A DNA stretch of 64,000 nt, taken from contig CAYXAP010000032.1 in the NCBI GenBank assembly GCA_964462035.1, forward strand, positions 21,523 to 85,522. The letters run 5' to 3'. The first letter of the stretch is position 1. Every line of letters starts with the position of its first letter. The stretch comes from UBA1660 sp964462035 (lineage in GTDB: Bacteria; Myxococcota_A; Polyangia; Polyangiales; Houyiibacteriaceae). This document shows, in pieces, positions 19,601 to 28,000 of the stretch. The position numbers and the translations under genes were made by a program. The notes beneath the pieces are model-generated. The model saw nothing but the letters and a program-made list of their open reading frames with translations, ran no database searches and was not told where the DNA came from.

Positions 19601-21482
19601 CGACGCCCAGAGCTTCTACGAGCGGAGCCTGGGCGATGACATCGGCAACGGCTTCGAGGCCGGGCTCCGGCCGAGCGCCCTCTACTTCGCCAGCAACATC
19701 CGCTCGGCCGCCGGCGCCGCCAGCGACCCCAGCATCGACCGGGGCGGCTGGCTGACGGTCGACTACGGTGTGAGCGGCAACGTCGAAGCGCTCACGGTCC
19801 GCGGCCAGTGCCACGACCGAGCGGCCCGCACCTGCGCCGACCCGGAGTCCGGAACCTACGCCAGTCGGAACGCTGCGCTGGATGCCGGCTGCGAGTGCGT
19901 GGTCGAGCAGCACTACCAGTACCGCTGGGACGAGCTGAATCGCATCGCGGAAGCGCGGCGCTACGACCGAGGTGGCAGTGGGCCGTGGGCCCTCCAGGTC
20001 CGCCAGCGCTACCGCTACGACGGCGCCAACGTCCGCACCATCAAGCAGACCCTCGACGGGTTCGACGCGGTCCCCCTCGAGCGGGCCGCCCTCTACGTCT
20101 ACCCCGGTGACTTCGAACGCCGAGGCGTGACCACGGGCGTCGACCGGTACGAAGCCTCCGTCGGACTCGGCACCGAGAGCCAGTACAACGTCGCCGGCGC
20201 GCGCATCGTCTGGAAGGGCGACCCAGCCGTCGGCTTCGCACGCGATGCGCGCATCACCTACGCGCTGAGCGATCTGCTGCACAGCACGAGCGCGGTCGTC
20301 GATCTCGTCAGCGGAGAGCTCCTCGAGCACACGACCTTCCACCCGAACGGGGCGCGCGAGACCCATCTCGTCAACCACGACGTCGAGCGCTTCAGCACCG
20401 AGCCCATCGGCTTCACCGGCAAGGAAGCCGACGAAGAGGTCGGGCTCATCTACTTCGGCGAGCGCTACCTCATCCCTCGCCTCGGCCGCTGGGCTAGCCC
20501 CGATCCGCTCCACGTGCATTCGGTGGGCGGCGGGGAGGCGCTGAACTCGTATCACTACGTCAGCGGCAATCTGCTCCAGGCCCGCGACCCGAACGGCCTC
20601 GACGTCGAGCCGTATACCGAGGGCGCCTATCGACAGTCCGGATGGTCGGGCACACCCATGCAGGACGGTGAACCGCCGATGGACACGAACTACCGTCCGG
20701 AGGAGTGGAACCCGAACCAGCCCGTCCCCTACTACATCGGCAACGCAGCCCACGAGGCCATCGGTGCCTACTACACCATCATGCACTTCGTGACCTACGG
20801 ACATCTGACCGTGACGAACAGCAGGACGGTCAACATGATCGCCCGTGTCCTGGGCGGCGCGGGACTCGGAAACACGTCCGTGCGACCGGACATCGCCAAC
20901 CTCTCCACGGGCGCGGTGTACGAGATCAAACCGTGGACCAACGTCCAGGGAGCGCTGGCTCAGCTACGGCGGTACGTCAGAGGACTCGGGAGCACGACCA
21001 GCCGATCGGGGGCCCCATTTCAGGCTGGGCCACAGGACGATCCGTTCGTCGTCGGAGTCCTCCCTGCCCCGGGCGGTCGGTTCGTCTTCTGGTCACCGCA
21101 GGCCGGAGTGATCGTCTATCGGTACTACGGAGAGGGGATCCTCCAGTGGGCCCCTGGCCGTGCGGGAGACCGCGTGGCGACCCCGGGGCAAGACGTCGAC
21201 AACCGCCGTGACGTGACGCCCACTCCGGCCCCGGCCACGGTGCCTGCGACACCGCGGACGACTCCTTCGGAGGAGGACGACTGGGAGGACACGGTACGAG
21301 ACCTCCTCGATCGCCTCCCTGGCATCATCCCGGCCGTCACTCCTGGCTTTTGGCGCGGCATACAGCGCGGCATACAGCGCGGCCTCGAGCGCGGCCTCCA
21401 GCGTGTTCCCGTCCTCCCACCTTTGTTGATCGTTCCCTGCGAGGACGTGACGTGTAGCCAGGGCGACGGTCCCATCGCTTGA
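13626..21482 (+). CDS. SpvB-VCBS-TcdB-RHS protein (TcB-TcC-like fusion) with variable nuclease-like C-terminus
   Basis: A 2618-residue protein. The ATG at 13626 has GAGGA upstream and opens a Sec signal (MRSGWLAMVLAAVALPVSAQ). The ATG at 13614 overlaps the previous stop but lacks a ribosome site. Residues of about 85-185 match the SpvB N-terminal domain ('GTGTYGVPIAIPSG', 'GFGWSLGAPFI'). Six VCBS/FG-GAP Asp motifs ('DVDGDGRSDLL', 'DMNGDGLQDIV') lie between about 490 and 850. Then comes a TcdB-middle-like section ('LLVGVDNGLGATTTLTY') and a long RHS/YD-repeat region. The RHS core ('GFTGKEADEEVGL', 'RLGRWASPDPL') ends near residue 2321 in 'DPNGLD'. The remaining ~297 residues are the variable cargo. 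It contains 'RPDI' (about 2419) and 'YEIKP' (about 2431), matching a PD-(D/E)XK nuclease core. In Tc toxins this part is enclosed in the RHS shell, cut loose and injected. No immunity gene follows: the next gene is on the other strand. Confidence 0.85.
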   Translation: MRSGWLAMVLAAVALPVSAQPERLPEQALDAQRVEEALPEGEYADVDQEIDPELRERLAEATTPSDAPEDATPAALPTGTEAKSAVEPSRISLPSAEASVEGMGESFTPNLSSGTGTYGVPIAIPSGRNGIQPSLSLSYSTGGGNGSVGFGWSLGAPFIARQTDRGMPGYDDRATWHPEEDRFIYNGGSELVPVDSAAMARVDASGDGSIDASRVPDEVRGWQQYRARIEGAFMRFFRSPDARRWVVQAPDGTRYDFGVLEAGDGPPDLDSTTSLVHDEGRIGRWLLTRMSDAHGSTIYYRYVENEGFHYLADVFYLSPNSCASSLTDLVQASNQQRRCAAPLSDYGMRVGLRYETRQDVFTRWVLGWPEGIAWRLKEIVVTAAEETVGQRYLVRRYHLGYDADAYHSLLASVQVEGRPEVVDPHAQVPVAGPRVREEDIAMGPGTGRTLPPMRFHYSDGPAGGPLGFSGIDATVHPVIDSPDVSADAARADLFDVNSDGLADLVVTDPSRYRTADGQPAVGVFFNGFQGTDARPAGRAGVFSDAIPVSMPPELAGSLLLGNANVVPMDVDGDGRSDLLHMPRRDSYGFFTPARTNPDARAVRPTEQGWRFVYGQVALERGGDPRVDWVRDGAHYRVLDVNGDHLIDIVKTTGTAIHTWLNLGWLPGGDGRFGHATFDGRDWQLSAEPLESCLLHDGLPVDFADPDVRLADMNGDGLQDIVRIGRGRVVYWPGRGLSRDGGALWGVGPSTCAPGEGEGREIAMAGAPHELSPELDSIFLADVDADGASDIVQVRFDELDVWMNTGGEGFTERTTIGVPMAPGFAPRIRFTDIDGSGTTDLVYANAGAWQFVDLLGGQKPRLLVGVDNGLGATTTLTYSTSAVDYTADLVESDGCPGCETFTWQVDGRTDVGGSCDGDQRLYELSGECVYRSSGSPVVSTVVRSTRTSDNFHLLGREENVVESRYAYHDGYYEGIEQEFRGFGCADTYAVGDEEHPSQWTRTWFHQGRRPDAIASDRLADNPREALKGRTYLTEAFDDAGVYLSSAHASTTVRRLAVGLDGRRLWHAFGSQTDQLLYDTHDWAPGGGVVEVPRVAFEEVSASGAIPVDGQTETGSIPVRGARWAWTQSTTDVVDNVGRVRESTAHGRVKDQHDAAPTTYAEAIVSHAGHTLLNGSGQWIWKQRSGHVSGDGATQPLGESETTFDARGDEAWFAAMARLPSSGGYDFGALVQADQVLQGSTVFDAWGNSVASCAGADLASDSPAACLRYSEVEYDAYAHLPVLELAAVDGSSGAHCARVAPFCMLGTAAEAERGLGAVSSTTGPNGQRSRVAYDGVGRVAAEWAPPVDGCSGDLPTTRVTYDLAEPGRPVSLVESHQQIDCGDLSESLSSREYVDGATRTRATLSRRRESGRRWEQAGLQRFDALGSVAEEQTTPEWIHEPTYASAVAWAPRTSTRTVRDAFGRPTSLFAEDGSRSEIRYRALSQDLCDPLDLSTDPQFAGTCTTKRSDGHGRPIDLVQRQRRYGGGDEFHRLFTTYRADGAVTSVRRAETASDAVGAAIVDGHESLRAFVFDTAGRRIASTDPDSDNAAAAPGERTWRYLFNRAGDIAAVRDPRGCGQDFFYDRAGRLIGERYVGCAEAMAAEELTDEEVPAGSVGLEPLDGGLAVDVRSYYDVRPAWAGTFGALPASHDIGRQVAVSDRGQRSLLAVDPRGQVVWEGRQMAVVSAAPDVPTSLASPEIIRGESPTALTRLFDEAHPYVTTTTYDHAGRVVSRVFPEDPDWALMGGSGPAPTVRGRMRYDRLGLPARLSVELGSASYDIVDRISYTRRRSPSAIYLGDDHGGRRSTRVRFQYDVRERPIGSSVWREATGASGLSAVTRPFSHQYTWDAANNLTRRVDRRIPSEWPAGFEPRRERIAHDALYRVSNVDVAYRDDSWAWTTSDPATDWRDTRLAEGDADPMRRKPAPIVPALPSDRVVNFTYEWDWLANQTEWTDDAQSFYERSLGDDIGNGFEAGLRPSALYFASNIRSAAGAASDPSIDRGGWLTVDYGVSGNVEALTVRGQCHDRAARTCADPESGTYASRNAALDAGCECVVEQHYQYRWDELNRIAEARRYDRGGSGPWALQVRQRYRYDGANVRTIKQTLDGFDAVPLERAALYVYPGDFERRGVTTGVDRYEASVGLGTESQYNVAGARIVWKGDPAVGFARDARITYALSDLLHSTSAVVDLVSGELLEHTTFHPNGARETHLVNHDVERFSTEPIGFTGKEADEEVGLIYFGERYLIPRLGRWASPDPLHVHSVGGGEALNSYHYVSGNLLQARDPNGLDVEPYTEGAYRQSGWSGTPMQDGEPPMDTNYRPEEWNPNQPVPYYIGNAAHEAIGAYYTIMHFVTYGHLTVTNSRTVNMIARVLGGAGLGNTSVRPDIANLSTGAVYEIKPWTNVQGALAQLRRYVRGLGSTTSRSGAPFQAGPQDDPFVVGVLPAPGGRFVFWSPQAGVIVYRYYGEGILQWAPGRAGDRVATPGQDVDNRRDVTPTPAPATVPATPRTTPSEEDDWEDTVRDLLDRLPGIIPAVTPGFWRGIQRGIQRGLERGLQRVPVLPPLLIVPCEDVTCSQGDGPIA

Positions 21483-21497
21483 TGGCCGTGCCGGCCG

Positions 21498-22811
21498 CTA
21501 CCAGGTCGTTCGGAGCTCGGGGTCGCCCGGGCGACCTCGCGTGGTCTCCGCCGGTACCTCTCCGGACCGAGTCGGCAACGCTGGTCGGCTCGACGACGCC
21601 GGGCCGGCATCCGGCACGGTGACATCGCGACGGCTCGGCTCGCCGGAAGGTACGGCCGATGACGACGCGCGGGTCGAGGACATGGCACTCGGCCGGGCGA
21701 CCTCGTCGAGAACCTCTGCGGAGCCACTCACATCGCTCGGCTCGGGAGCCTCGATGGTTGGCTCGGTGGACGCGGCTGGTTCGGCGGTCGGCGTGGGAGT
21801 GCTGTCGGTGCTCGCCGCGTTCGCCGACACCGGCTGCGCCCCCACTTCGAGCGGCGCCTCGGGCTGGTCCTCCATCACCCAGCCGAGCCCACCGGCCACC
21901 AGCAACGACGCGACCACCCCCGCCGCGATCCAAGCTCTACGCCTACCCCGCGCGGGCGACGCGACGTCATCCGAGCGCACCGCGTCCCTCAGCTCCCGCG
22001 CCAGCTCCGCCGCGTCACGGATGCGGCCCTTCCCTTTCGACAGCGCCCGGTTCACCACCCGCGCGACGGCTGGAGCGTCCTCCAACACCAGCGGCTCTGC
22101 GTCCTTGCGCAGCACGTTCATCAGCACGCCGGTGGCGCTCTTGCCCTCGAAGGGACGCTTCCCGCTCAGGCATTCGTAGAGCACGACGGCGGCCGCCCAC
22201 ACGTCCACGTCGGGGCCGAGCTCTTCATCGCCGGCGGCGGCTTCAGGGCTCATGTACCAGGGCGTGCCGACGAGGGTGCCGGTGGTGGTCATGCCGTCGG
22301 CTTCCGTGGAACGGGCGATGCCGAAGTCGAGCACCTTGGGGATCACCTCGCCGCCTCTGCGCGCGAGGAAGACGTTGCTGGGTTTGATGTCGCGGTGGAC
22401 GATCCCGGCGGCGTGCGCCACGGCGAGTGCGTCGAGCACGGCGACCACCACGTCGACGGCTTCACTGGCCCCCAACGTCCCTCGCTCCGAGAGCTCGGCT
22501 TCGAGGTCGCGGCCGTCCAGATGCTCGAGCGCGAGGTACAGGCACCCATCGACCTCGCCCATGTCGAGCACGTCGACGATGCCGGGGTGGTCCAGGGCCG
22601 CGGCGGCGCGCGCCTCCCGCGTCAGGCGCTCGGCTCTCTTCGGGTCCTCGCTGACCTCGGGGCGAAGCAGCTTCACTGCCACGCGGCGGCCGGTGTAGGT
22701 GTGCTCGGCGTCGTAGACCACGCCCATGCCGCCTCGGCCGAGAATTCCTTTGAGAGCGTAGCGTTCCCCCAGCTGGGTCCCGATTCGCTCGTCTTCGGTG
22801 AGGATGGGCAT
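21498..22811 (-). CDS. Transmembrane Hanks-type Ser/Thr protein kinase
   Basis: A 437-residue kinase. The domain at about residues 15-275 has the Gly loop ('GRGGMGVVY'), the ATP lysine ('VAVKLL'), the catalytic loop 'HRDIKPSN', the metal-binding 'DFG', and 'SPE' in place of APE. All key residues are present, so it should be active. One membrane helix follows near residue 300-320 ('WIAAGVVASLLVAGGLGW'), then about 115 residues rich in Pro, Ser, Thr and Glu that would lie outside the membrane without a recognisable fold. It is convergent with the RHS gene (15 bp between stops) and divergent from the FHA-sigma54 activator (starts 8-44 bp apart), a common kinase-regulator pairing. Its substrate is unknown, and the neighbouring FHA protein is the obvious candidate. 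Confidence 0.9.
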   Translation of the reverse strand: MPILTEDERIGTQLGERYALKGILGRGGMGVVYDAEHTYTGRRVAVKLLRPEVSEDPKRAERLTREARAAAALDHPGIVDVLDMGEVDGCLYLALEHLDGRDLEAELSERGTLGASEAVDVVVAVLDALAVAHAAGIVHRDIKPSNVFLARRGGEVIPKVLDFGIARSTEADGMTTTGTLVGTPWYMSPEAAAGDEELGPDVDVWAAAVVLYECLSGKRPFEGKSATGVLMNVLRKDAEPLVLEDAPAVARVVNRALSKGKGRIRDAAELARELRDAVRSDDVASPARGRRRAWIAAGVVASLLVAGGLGWVMEDQPEAPLEVGAQPVSANAASTDSTPTPTAEPAASTEPTIEAPEPSDVSGSAEVLDEVARPSAMSSTRASSSAVPSGEPSRRDVTVPDAGPASSSRPALPTRSGEVPAETTRGRPGDPELRTTW

Positions 22812-22819
22812 GGGGGTCG

Positions 22820-24178
22820 TTGCGCGAGGTCGCGGCGGCGCTCATCGTAGCGCCCGTGGCCGATCCGCGCCCCGATTCACGCTCGACCGTCACGCGGCAG
22901 CGACCGATCGATGCGAGCGCCGGCTACCTCGTCGTTCTGGAAGGCTCACGAAGCCACGCGTTGGCGCTCCCCGCGGAAGGCGAGATCGAGATCGGACGCG
23001 ACGAGGAGAGCTTCGTTCGCCTCGACGACGACTCGGTGTCGCGACGCCACGCGCGGCTCAGCCTCCCCCACATGACGCTCGAGGATCTGGGCTCGAAGAA
23101 CGGCACTCGAGTCGACGGGCGTCCTCTCGAGCCAAGCGTCGCGGTCGTCGTGCAGCCGGGGTCGCTCATCGAGATCGGCGACGCGACGGTCGTGCCCCAG
23201 CGCGGGCCACTCCCACGAACCCTCCCGAACCTCGACGACGACCCAGGCAGCGACGCGATGAAGCGGGTGCTTCGCGCGGTTCGCTGCGTGGCTTCCGACG
23301 ACATCACCGTGCTGCTCCTCGGGGAGACGGGGGTGGGCAAGGAGGTCATGGCCGAGCGGGTTCACGACCGTTCGAAGCGTCGCGACAAGCCCTTCGTGCG
23401 AGTGCACTGCGCGGCGATCAACGAGACCCTCTTCGAGAGCGAGCTCTTCGGTCACGAGAAGGGAGCCTTCACCGGGGCGACGGCGTCGAAGCCCGGACTG
23501 CTCGAGAGCGCCGAGGGCGGGACGGTCTTCATCGACGAGGTCGGCGAGCTCCCACCGCAGGTGCAAGTGAAGCTCCTCCGAGTGCTCGAGGATCGACGCG
23601 TTCGCCGTGTGGGCGGACGGGACGAGAAAGAGGTCGACGTCCGTTTCGTGGCGGCGACGAACCGCAGCCTCGAAGAAGAGGTGGCCAACGGCGACTTCCG
23701 CCAGGACCTCTACTTCCGCCTCAGCGGCTTCACGATTCGCATCCCGCCGCTCCGCGATCGCACCGACGAAATCCTCCCGCTCACGGAGACCTTCCTCCGG
23801 CAGCTCTGCGAGGAGAAGGGCATCCCCGAGCCGCACATCGAGTCCGACCTCGTGAAGGCGCTCGAGGGGTACGCCTGGCCGGGCAACGTGCGCGAGCTGA
23901 AGAACATCGTGAACCGGCTCCTCATCGTCTCCGACGGCATCGCCCTGAAGGCTTCCGATCTTCCCCACGAAGAGATGGCGCGGCGCGCGACGCTCATGAT
24001 GGGCGAAGAGGCAAACGAGCTGAGTGTCGCGAGCCCCGACGAGCGCACCCGCATTCTGGCGGCCCTCGAGCAGACGGGCGGCAACCAGACGGCGGCGGCG
24101 AAGCTCCTCGGCATGGCGCGCCGCACCCTGATCAGCCGTCTCGAGCAGTACGACATCCCGCGCCCCCGCAAGAAGTGA
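22820..24178 (+). CDS. FHA domain sigma54-dependent transcriptional activator
   Basis: A 452-residue enhancer-binding protein. An N-terminal FHA domain (about residues 40-110; 'IEIGRDE', 'SVSRRHARLS', 'DLGSKNGTRVDG') binds phosphothreonine in known relatives. The AAA+ domain has Walker A 'GETGVGKE' (about 167), the sigma54-contacting GAFTGA loop (about 215) and Walker B 'GGTVFIDEV' (about 233). The C-terminus is a Fis-type helix-turn-helix ('GGNQTAAAKLLGMARRTL'). It should activate RNA polymerase-sigma54 promoters in response to phosphorylation, probably by one of the two adjacent kinases. The start is uncertain: a TTG at 22820 opens the frame, and a GTG at 22856 would also keep the whole FHA domain. 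Its TGA overlaps the next gene's GTG (GTGA). A candidate sigma54 promoter lies at 4509, before the toxin-like operon. Confidence 0.92.
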   Translation: MREVAAALIVAPVADPRPDSRSTVTRQRPIDASAGYLVVLEGSRSHALALPAEGEIEIGRDEESFVRLDDDSVSRRHARLSLPHMTLEDLGSKNGTRVDGRPLEPSVAVVVQPGSLIEIGDATVVPQRGPLPRTLPNLDDDPGSDAMKRVLRAVRCVASDDITVLLLGETGVGKEVMAERVHDRSKRRDKPFVRVHCAAINETLFESELFGHEKGAFTGATASKPGLLESAEGGTVFIDEVGELPPQVQVKLLRVLEDRRVRRVGGRDEKEVDVRFVAATNRSLEEEVANGDFRQDLYFRLSGFTIRIPPLRDRTDEILPLTETFLRQLCEEKGIPEPHIESDLVKALEGYAWPGNVRELKNIVNRLLIVSDGIALKASDLPHEEMARRATLMMGEEANELSVASPDERTRILAALEQTGGNQTAAAKLLGMARRTLISRLEQYDIPRPRKK

Positions 24179-25029
24179 GCGAGTACGAGCTTCACGAGCG
24201 CGTGGGTGAAGGCGGCATGGGCGTCGTCTTTCGCGCGACGCGGGGCGAGGCGACCGTTGCCCTCAAGGTGCTGAAGCCTCAGCTGATCGGCGACCCCTCG
24301 AGCGCCGCCCGATTCACACGGGAGGTGGCGGCCGTGCGGGGGCTCGCGCACCCGGGCATCGTGGCCGCCCTCGACGCTGGCTCGCTCCCGAACGGCCAGC
24401 CGTTCATCGCATACGAATGGCTCGAGGGGCCGACGCTCGCGGATCGCGGACCCACCTCCACCCGCCAGGCCGTGCCACTCGTTGCGTCGGTACTCGACGC
24501 GCTCGCCTACGCGCACGACGCCGGATTCGTCCACCGCGACATCACGCCCCGAAACCTGATGGTGCTGCCCGAGGGTCCCAAGCTCATCGACTTCGGCCTC
24601 GTGGCGAGCCTCGCGCGCAGCGTCGACGCGGAGCAATGGACGCGCCTCACGCGCACGGGGTTCGTAGTCGGCACGCCGCCCTACATGGCGCCGGAGCAGA
24701 TCGAGGGAGAGCCGGTCTCGCCGCAGACCGATCTGTGGGCGGTGGGCATCGTCCTCTATTGGCTCGTGAGTGGCCGGGAGCCATTCGTGGCCAGGACTCC
24801 CACGCTGGGCATGCTCAAGGTCGTGTCGGAGCCGTTGGAGTCTCTTGCCTCCCATGCGCCTCATGTGGACCGCTCACTCGTGGAGGTGGTCGAGCGGGCA
24901 CTGACGAAGAACCCGACCGAGCGCTTCGGGTCCGCCATCGAGATGGCCGAGGCGTTGAGGGCCGCGGAGGTCTCCGACGACCTGCCCGAGGATGCCCACC
25001 GGCCCCTCGAGCTGACACGCACCCGCTAG
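24175..25029 (+). CDS. Soluble Ser/Thr protein kinase coupled to the FHA-sigma54 activator
   Basis: A 284-residue protein that is little more than a kinase domain. It starts at a GTG overlapping the activator's stop (GTGA), so translation is probably coupled. The Gly loop is 'GEGGMGVVF' and the ATP lysine lies in 'VALKVLK'. The catalytic loop reads 'HRDITPRN': the catalytic Asp and Asn are kept, but the lysine usual in Ser/Thr kinases (HRDxKPxN) is Thr. 'IDFGL' and 'APE' are intact. With no membrane helix or sensor domain, it is a cytoplasmic kinase, and the upstream FHA protein is the likely partner. The Lys-to-Thr change may lower or alter activity. Confidence 0.88.
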   Translation: MSEYELHERVGEGGMGVVFRATRGEATVALKVLKPQLIGDPSSAARFTREVAAVRGLAHPGIVAALDAGSLPNGQPFIAYEWLEGPTLADRGPTSTRQAVPLVASVLDALAYAHDAGFVHRDITPRNLMVLPEGPKLIDFGLVASLARSVDAEQWTRLTRTGFVVGTPPYMAPEQIEGEPVSPQTDLWAVGIVLYWLVSGREPFVARTPTLGMLKVVSEPLESLASHAPHVDRSLVEVVERALTKNPTERFGSAIEMAEALRAAEVSDDLPEDAHRPLELTRTR

Positions 25030-25053
25030 CGAGAATCCGACGTCGTCCGTGCT

Positions 25054-28000
25054 TCAGAAGCCGAGGCGGAGCGCCGGTGAACGCTGCACGGTGGTGGCCA
25101 AGGGTCCCAGCGCTTCGTAGTTGTCGACACCCCAGCAGTAGAGCGCACCGCTCTCGAGGATCACGCAGCCACCCAGCGACGTCGGCCCCGCGCCCATCGT
25201 CCGCGGGTCGCTCGGGAGCCCGCTCACCGCCTGGGGCTCGAGCACGCTCGCCGTCGTCACGCCGAGCCCGAGCTGGCCGCCGGTGTTCCGACCGAAGCTC
25301 TGCAGCTCACCCCGCACCAGCATCATTCGGAACTGGCTGCCCGAGTGGACGTCCGTGACACCGCTCGCGTCGATCCCGGGCGATGGCGCCAGCCAGTTCT
25401 GTGGCGTGCCGTTGCCGAACTGGCCGCTGTCGTTTCGGCCCCAGCACCGCAGGCGTCCGCTCACGGTGCGCGCGCACGTGCTCGCCGCGCCGACCGAGAT
25501 CTCGAGGGCGTCGTCCAGATCGGAGACCAACCTCGGAGCGGCGCGAGTGGTGGTGCCCCCGTCGCCGAGTCTTCCGTCGTCGCCGTTGCCCCAGCAGGAC
25601 ACCGTTCCGTTCGCATGGCGCGCACAGCTGAAGCTCAAGCCGCTCTCCAGCTGGACGACGTCGGTCAGACCGGGAACGCGCTCCGCCGATCCACGGCCCG
25701 CGATGCCCGTCACGCCGAGCTGCTCGAACTCGTTGTCGCCCCAGCACGCGACCGTTCCGTCGACCAGGAGCGCGCACGCGAAACGGGTGCCCGCCGAGAC
25801 CGCCACCGCATCCACGGGCAACCCGGTGACCGTGACGGGCGTCGTGGTTCCATCCGCGAACGGAGCCACCCCGAGCTGGCCCTCCGTGTTGTCACCCCAG
25901 CACTGGACGGAGCCCGCGGCGACCGCACAGAAGAAGCTCACCCCACCCGCGAGGTCTTGGACCCCGCTGACCGCGGCGACCACGGGATCCCCCTCGACGA
26001 TGTCTGGAGTGCTCGCGCCGAGCTCGCCAGCCACGTTCAATCCGGCACACGTGACCGCGCCGGTGGTCTGTCGAAGGCAGAGCGAACCGTTGGTGATCAC
26101 GGGCTCGGCGAGCGTGCCGAGCGACGTGACGGGCGACGGCAGGAGCTGGGTGGTGAGCGTGCGGTTGCCCAGGCGGAAGTTCCCACCGTCGCCCCAGCAC
26201 TGGACGTCGCCGCCGGCACGGAGCGCACAGGTCGAACCATCGTGGCCCAGGTCGACCTCGACCACGTCTTGGAGCGCAGGGACCACGGTCGGGGCCGCTC
26301 GGTCGTCGGTGGTGCCGTCGCCGAGCTGACCGTCCGTGTTGTCGCCCCAGCAGAGGACCTGGCCATCGACGTTCGCAACGCAGGTGCTGCGCTGCCCGGC
26401 GGCGATGTCGACCACCGTGACGCCACTCAGCAAGGGCACCGGCGCAGGGGTCGAGATCCCCATCCCGCTGGAGCCGCGACCGAGCTCTCCGACGAAGTCG
26501 TTCCCCCAGCAGTAGACCTCTTGGTCGTTTCGAACGGCACAGGTGTGGTTGTCGGCCACCGCCACCGCGATCATGTTCGTCATCGCCGGGACGGCCGTCG
26601 GTGAGAGGCGGGTGCCGGTCGTGGGCGAGGTGTCGGGGAGACCCAGCTGGCCGGACACGTTGGCACCCCAGCAGAGGAGCTGCCCGTCGCTGTCGCGGAT
26701 CAGGCAGGCGTGGTTGAACCCGACGTCGAAATCGCGAACTCCGGTGGCCACGGACACGAACATGTCCCGGCTCTCGGTGGTGCCGTCGCCGACGGGCCCG
26801 AAGTCGGCCGAGCCGGCGCAGAGCAGCTCCCCCGTGTCCCGCAGGATGCAGGAGCGGACCTGTCCGATCACGACGTCGGCGATGTCGGTGAACGTGCCGA
26901 CGCGCCGGGGTCCGATCGTGATCGTCGCGTCCCGTCGCGTCGCGCCTCCGAAGCCGAGGTGACCGTAGTCCACACCCCAGCAATGGAGCTCGCCGCCCGC
27001 GACCGCGCAGCCACTGGCGAACCCGGCGTCGATGGCGGTCACGCCGGTGAGCGGGACCAACGCCTCGGTGGTCTCCCAGATGTCCATCGGCTCGGGGCTG
27101 ATGCCGTAGCCCTGCGTGCGTGCGCCCCAGCAGGACATCGTTCCGTCGCTGTAGCGGACGCAGCTGCTCTCACCGCCGTGGGCGAGCTCCACCGCCGCGC
27201 GGACCTCACACAGGCCGTCCATGCACGACGCTCCGGGTGCGCAGAGGATGCCGCAGCCGCCGCAGTTGACCGGGTCGGTGCGCAAGTCGACCTCGCAACC
27301 GTCGGCCACGCCGCCGTTGCAGTCCCCGAAGCCTGGGTCGCACGCCGAGAGCCGGCAGCCGGCGGCGGCGCAGAATCCGCGGCCCGCGATCATCGCCCCG
27401 TCGCAGAGCGGGTCGGCGTCCTCGCGATCGTCGATCACGCCGTCGCAGTCGGTGTCGACGCCATCGCAGATCTCGTCTGCGCCACCGAAGATCGCCGCAT
27501 CGGCGTCGTTGCAGTCGTCGAGCGGCAGGCTGCCCGCCTCCGGTGTGCAGAGCCCCCCGATGGCGATGTGGCCGTCGCCGTCGGCGTCCTCGGGCAAGCC
27601 GTCACAGTTGGTGTCCTTGCCGTCACAGACCTCGAGCGCCCCGGGATACACGTCGGGGTCGTCGTCGGCGCAGTCCGTCGGGAAGGGCGAGAAGCCTTCC
27701 ATGTCGGCGCAGCTACCCACGCTCCCGGTCGCCGGGTCGCCGAAGCCGTCGCCGTCCGCGTCCGCGTAGCGGGCGAGCTCGACCCCCTCGTCGACGTTCG
27801 CGTCACAGTCGTTGTCCGCGCCATCGCAGACCTCGGGCGCCGAGGGGTTCGACGTGCGGTTGGTGTCGTCGCAGTCGTCGCCGCAGATCAGCGATCCGTC
27901 CTCGTCCTCGTTGCAGCAGAGCAGGTTCGCGCTGCCGTCACCGTCGAGGTCCCGGAAGCCGAAGGTGGTGGGGTCGCAGTCCTCGTCGTGGTTCGCGTCG

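Noticed and set aside
21483..21800. A small immunity gene after the RHS toxin-like gene
   Set aside because: The plus-strand frames here are antisense to the kinase gene's C-terminal region and have no ribosome site or domain.
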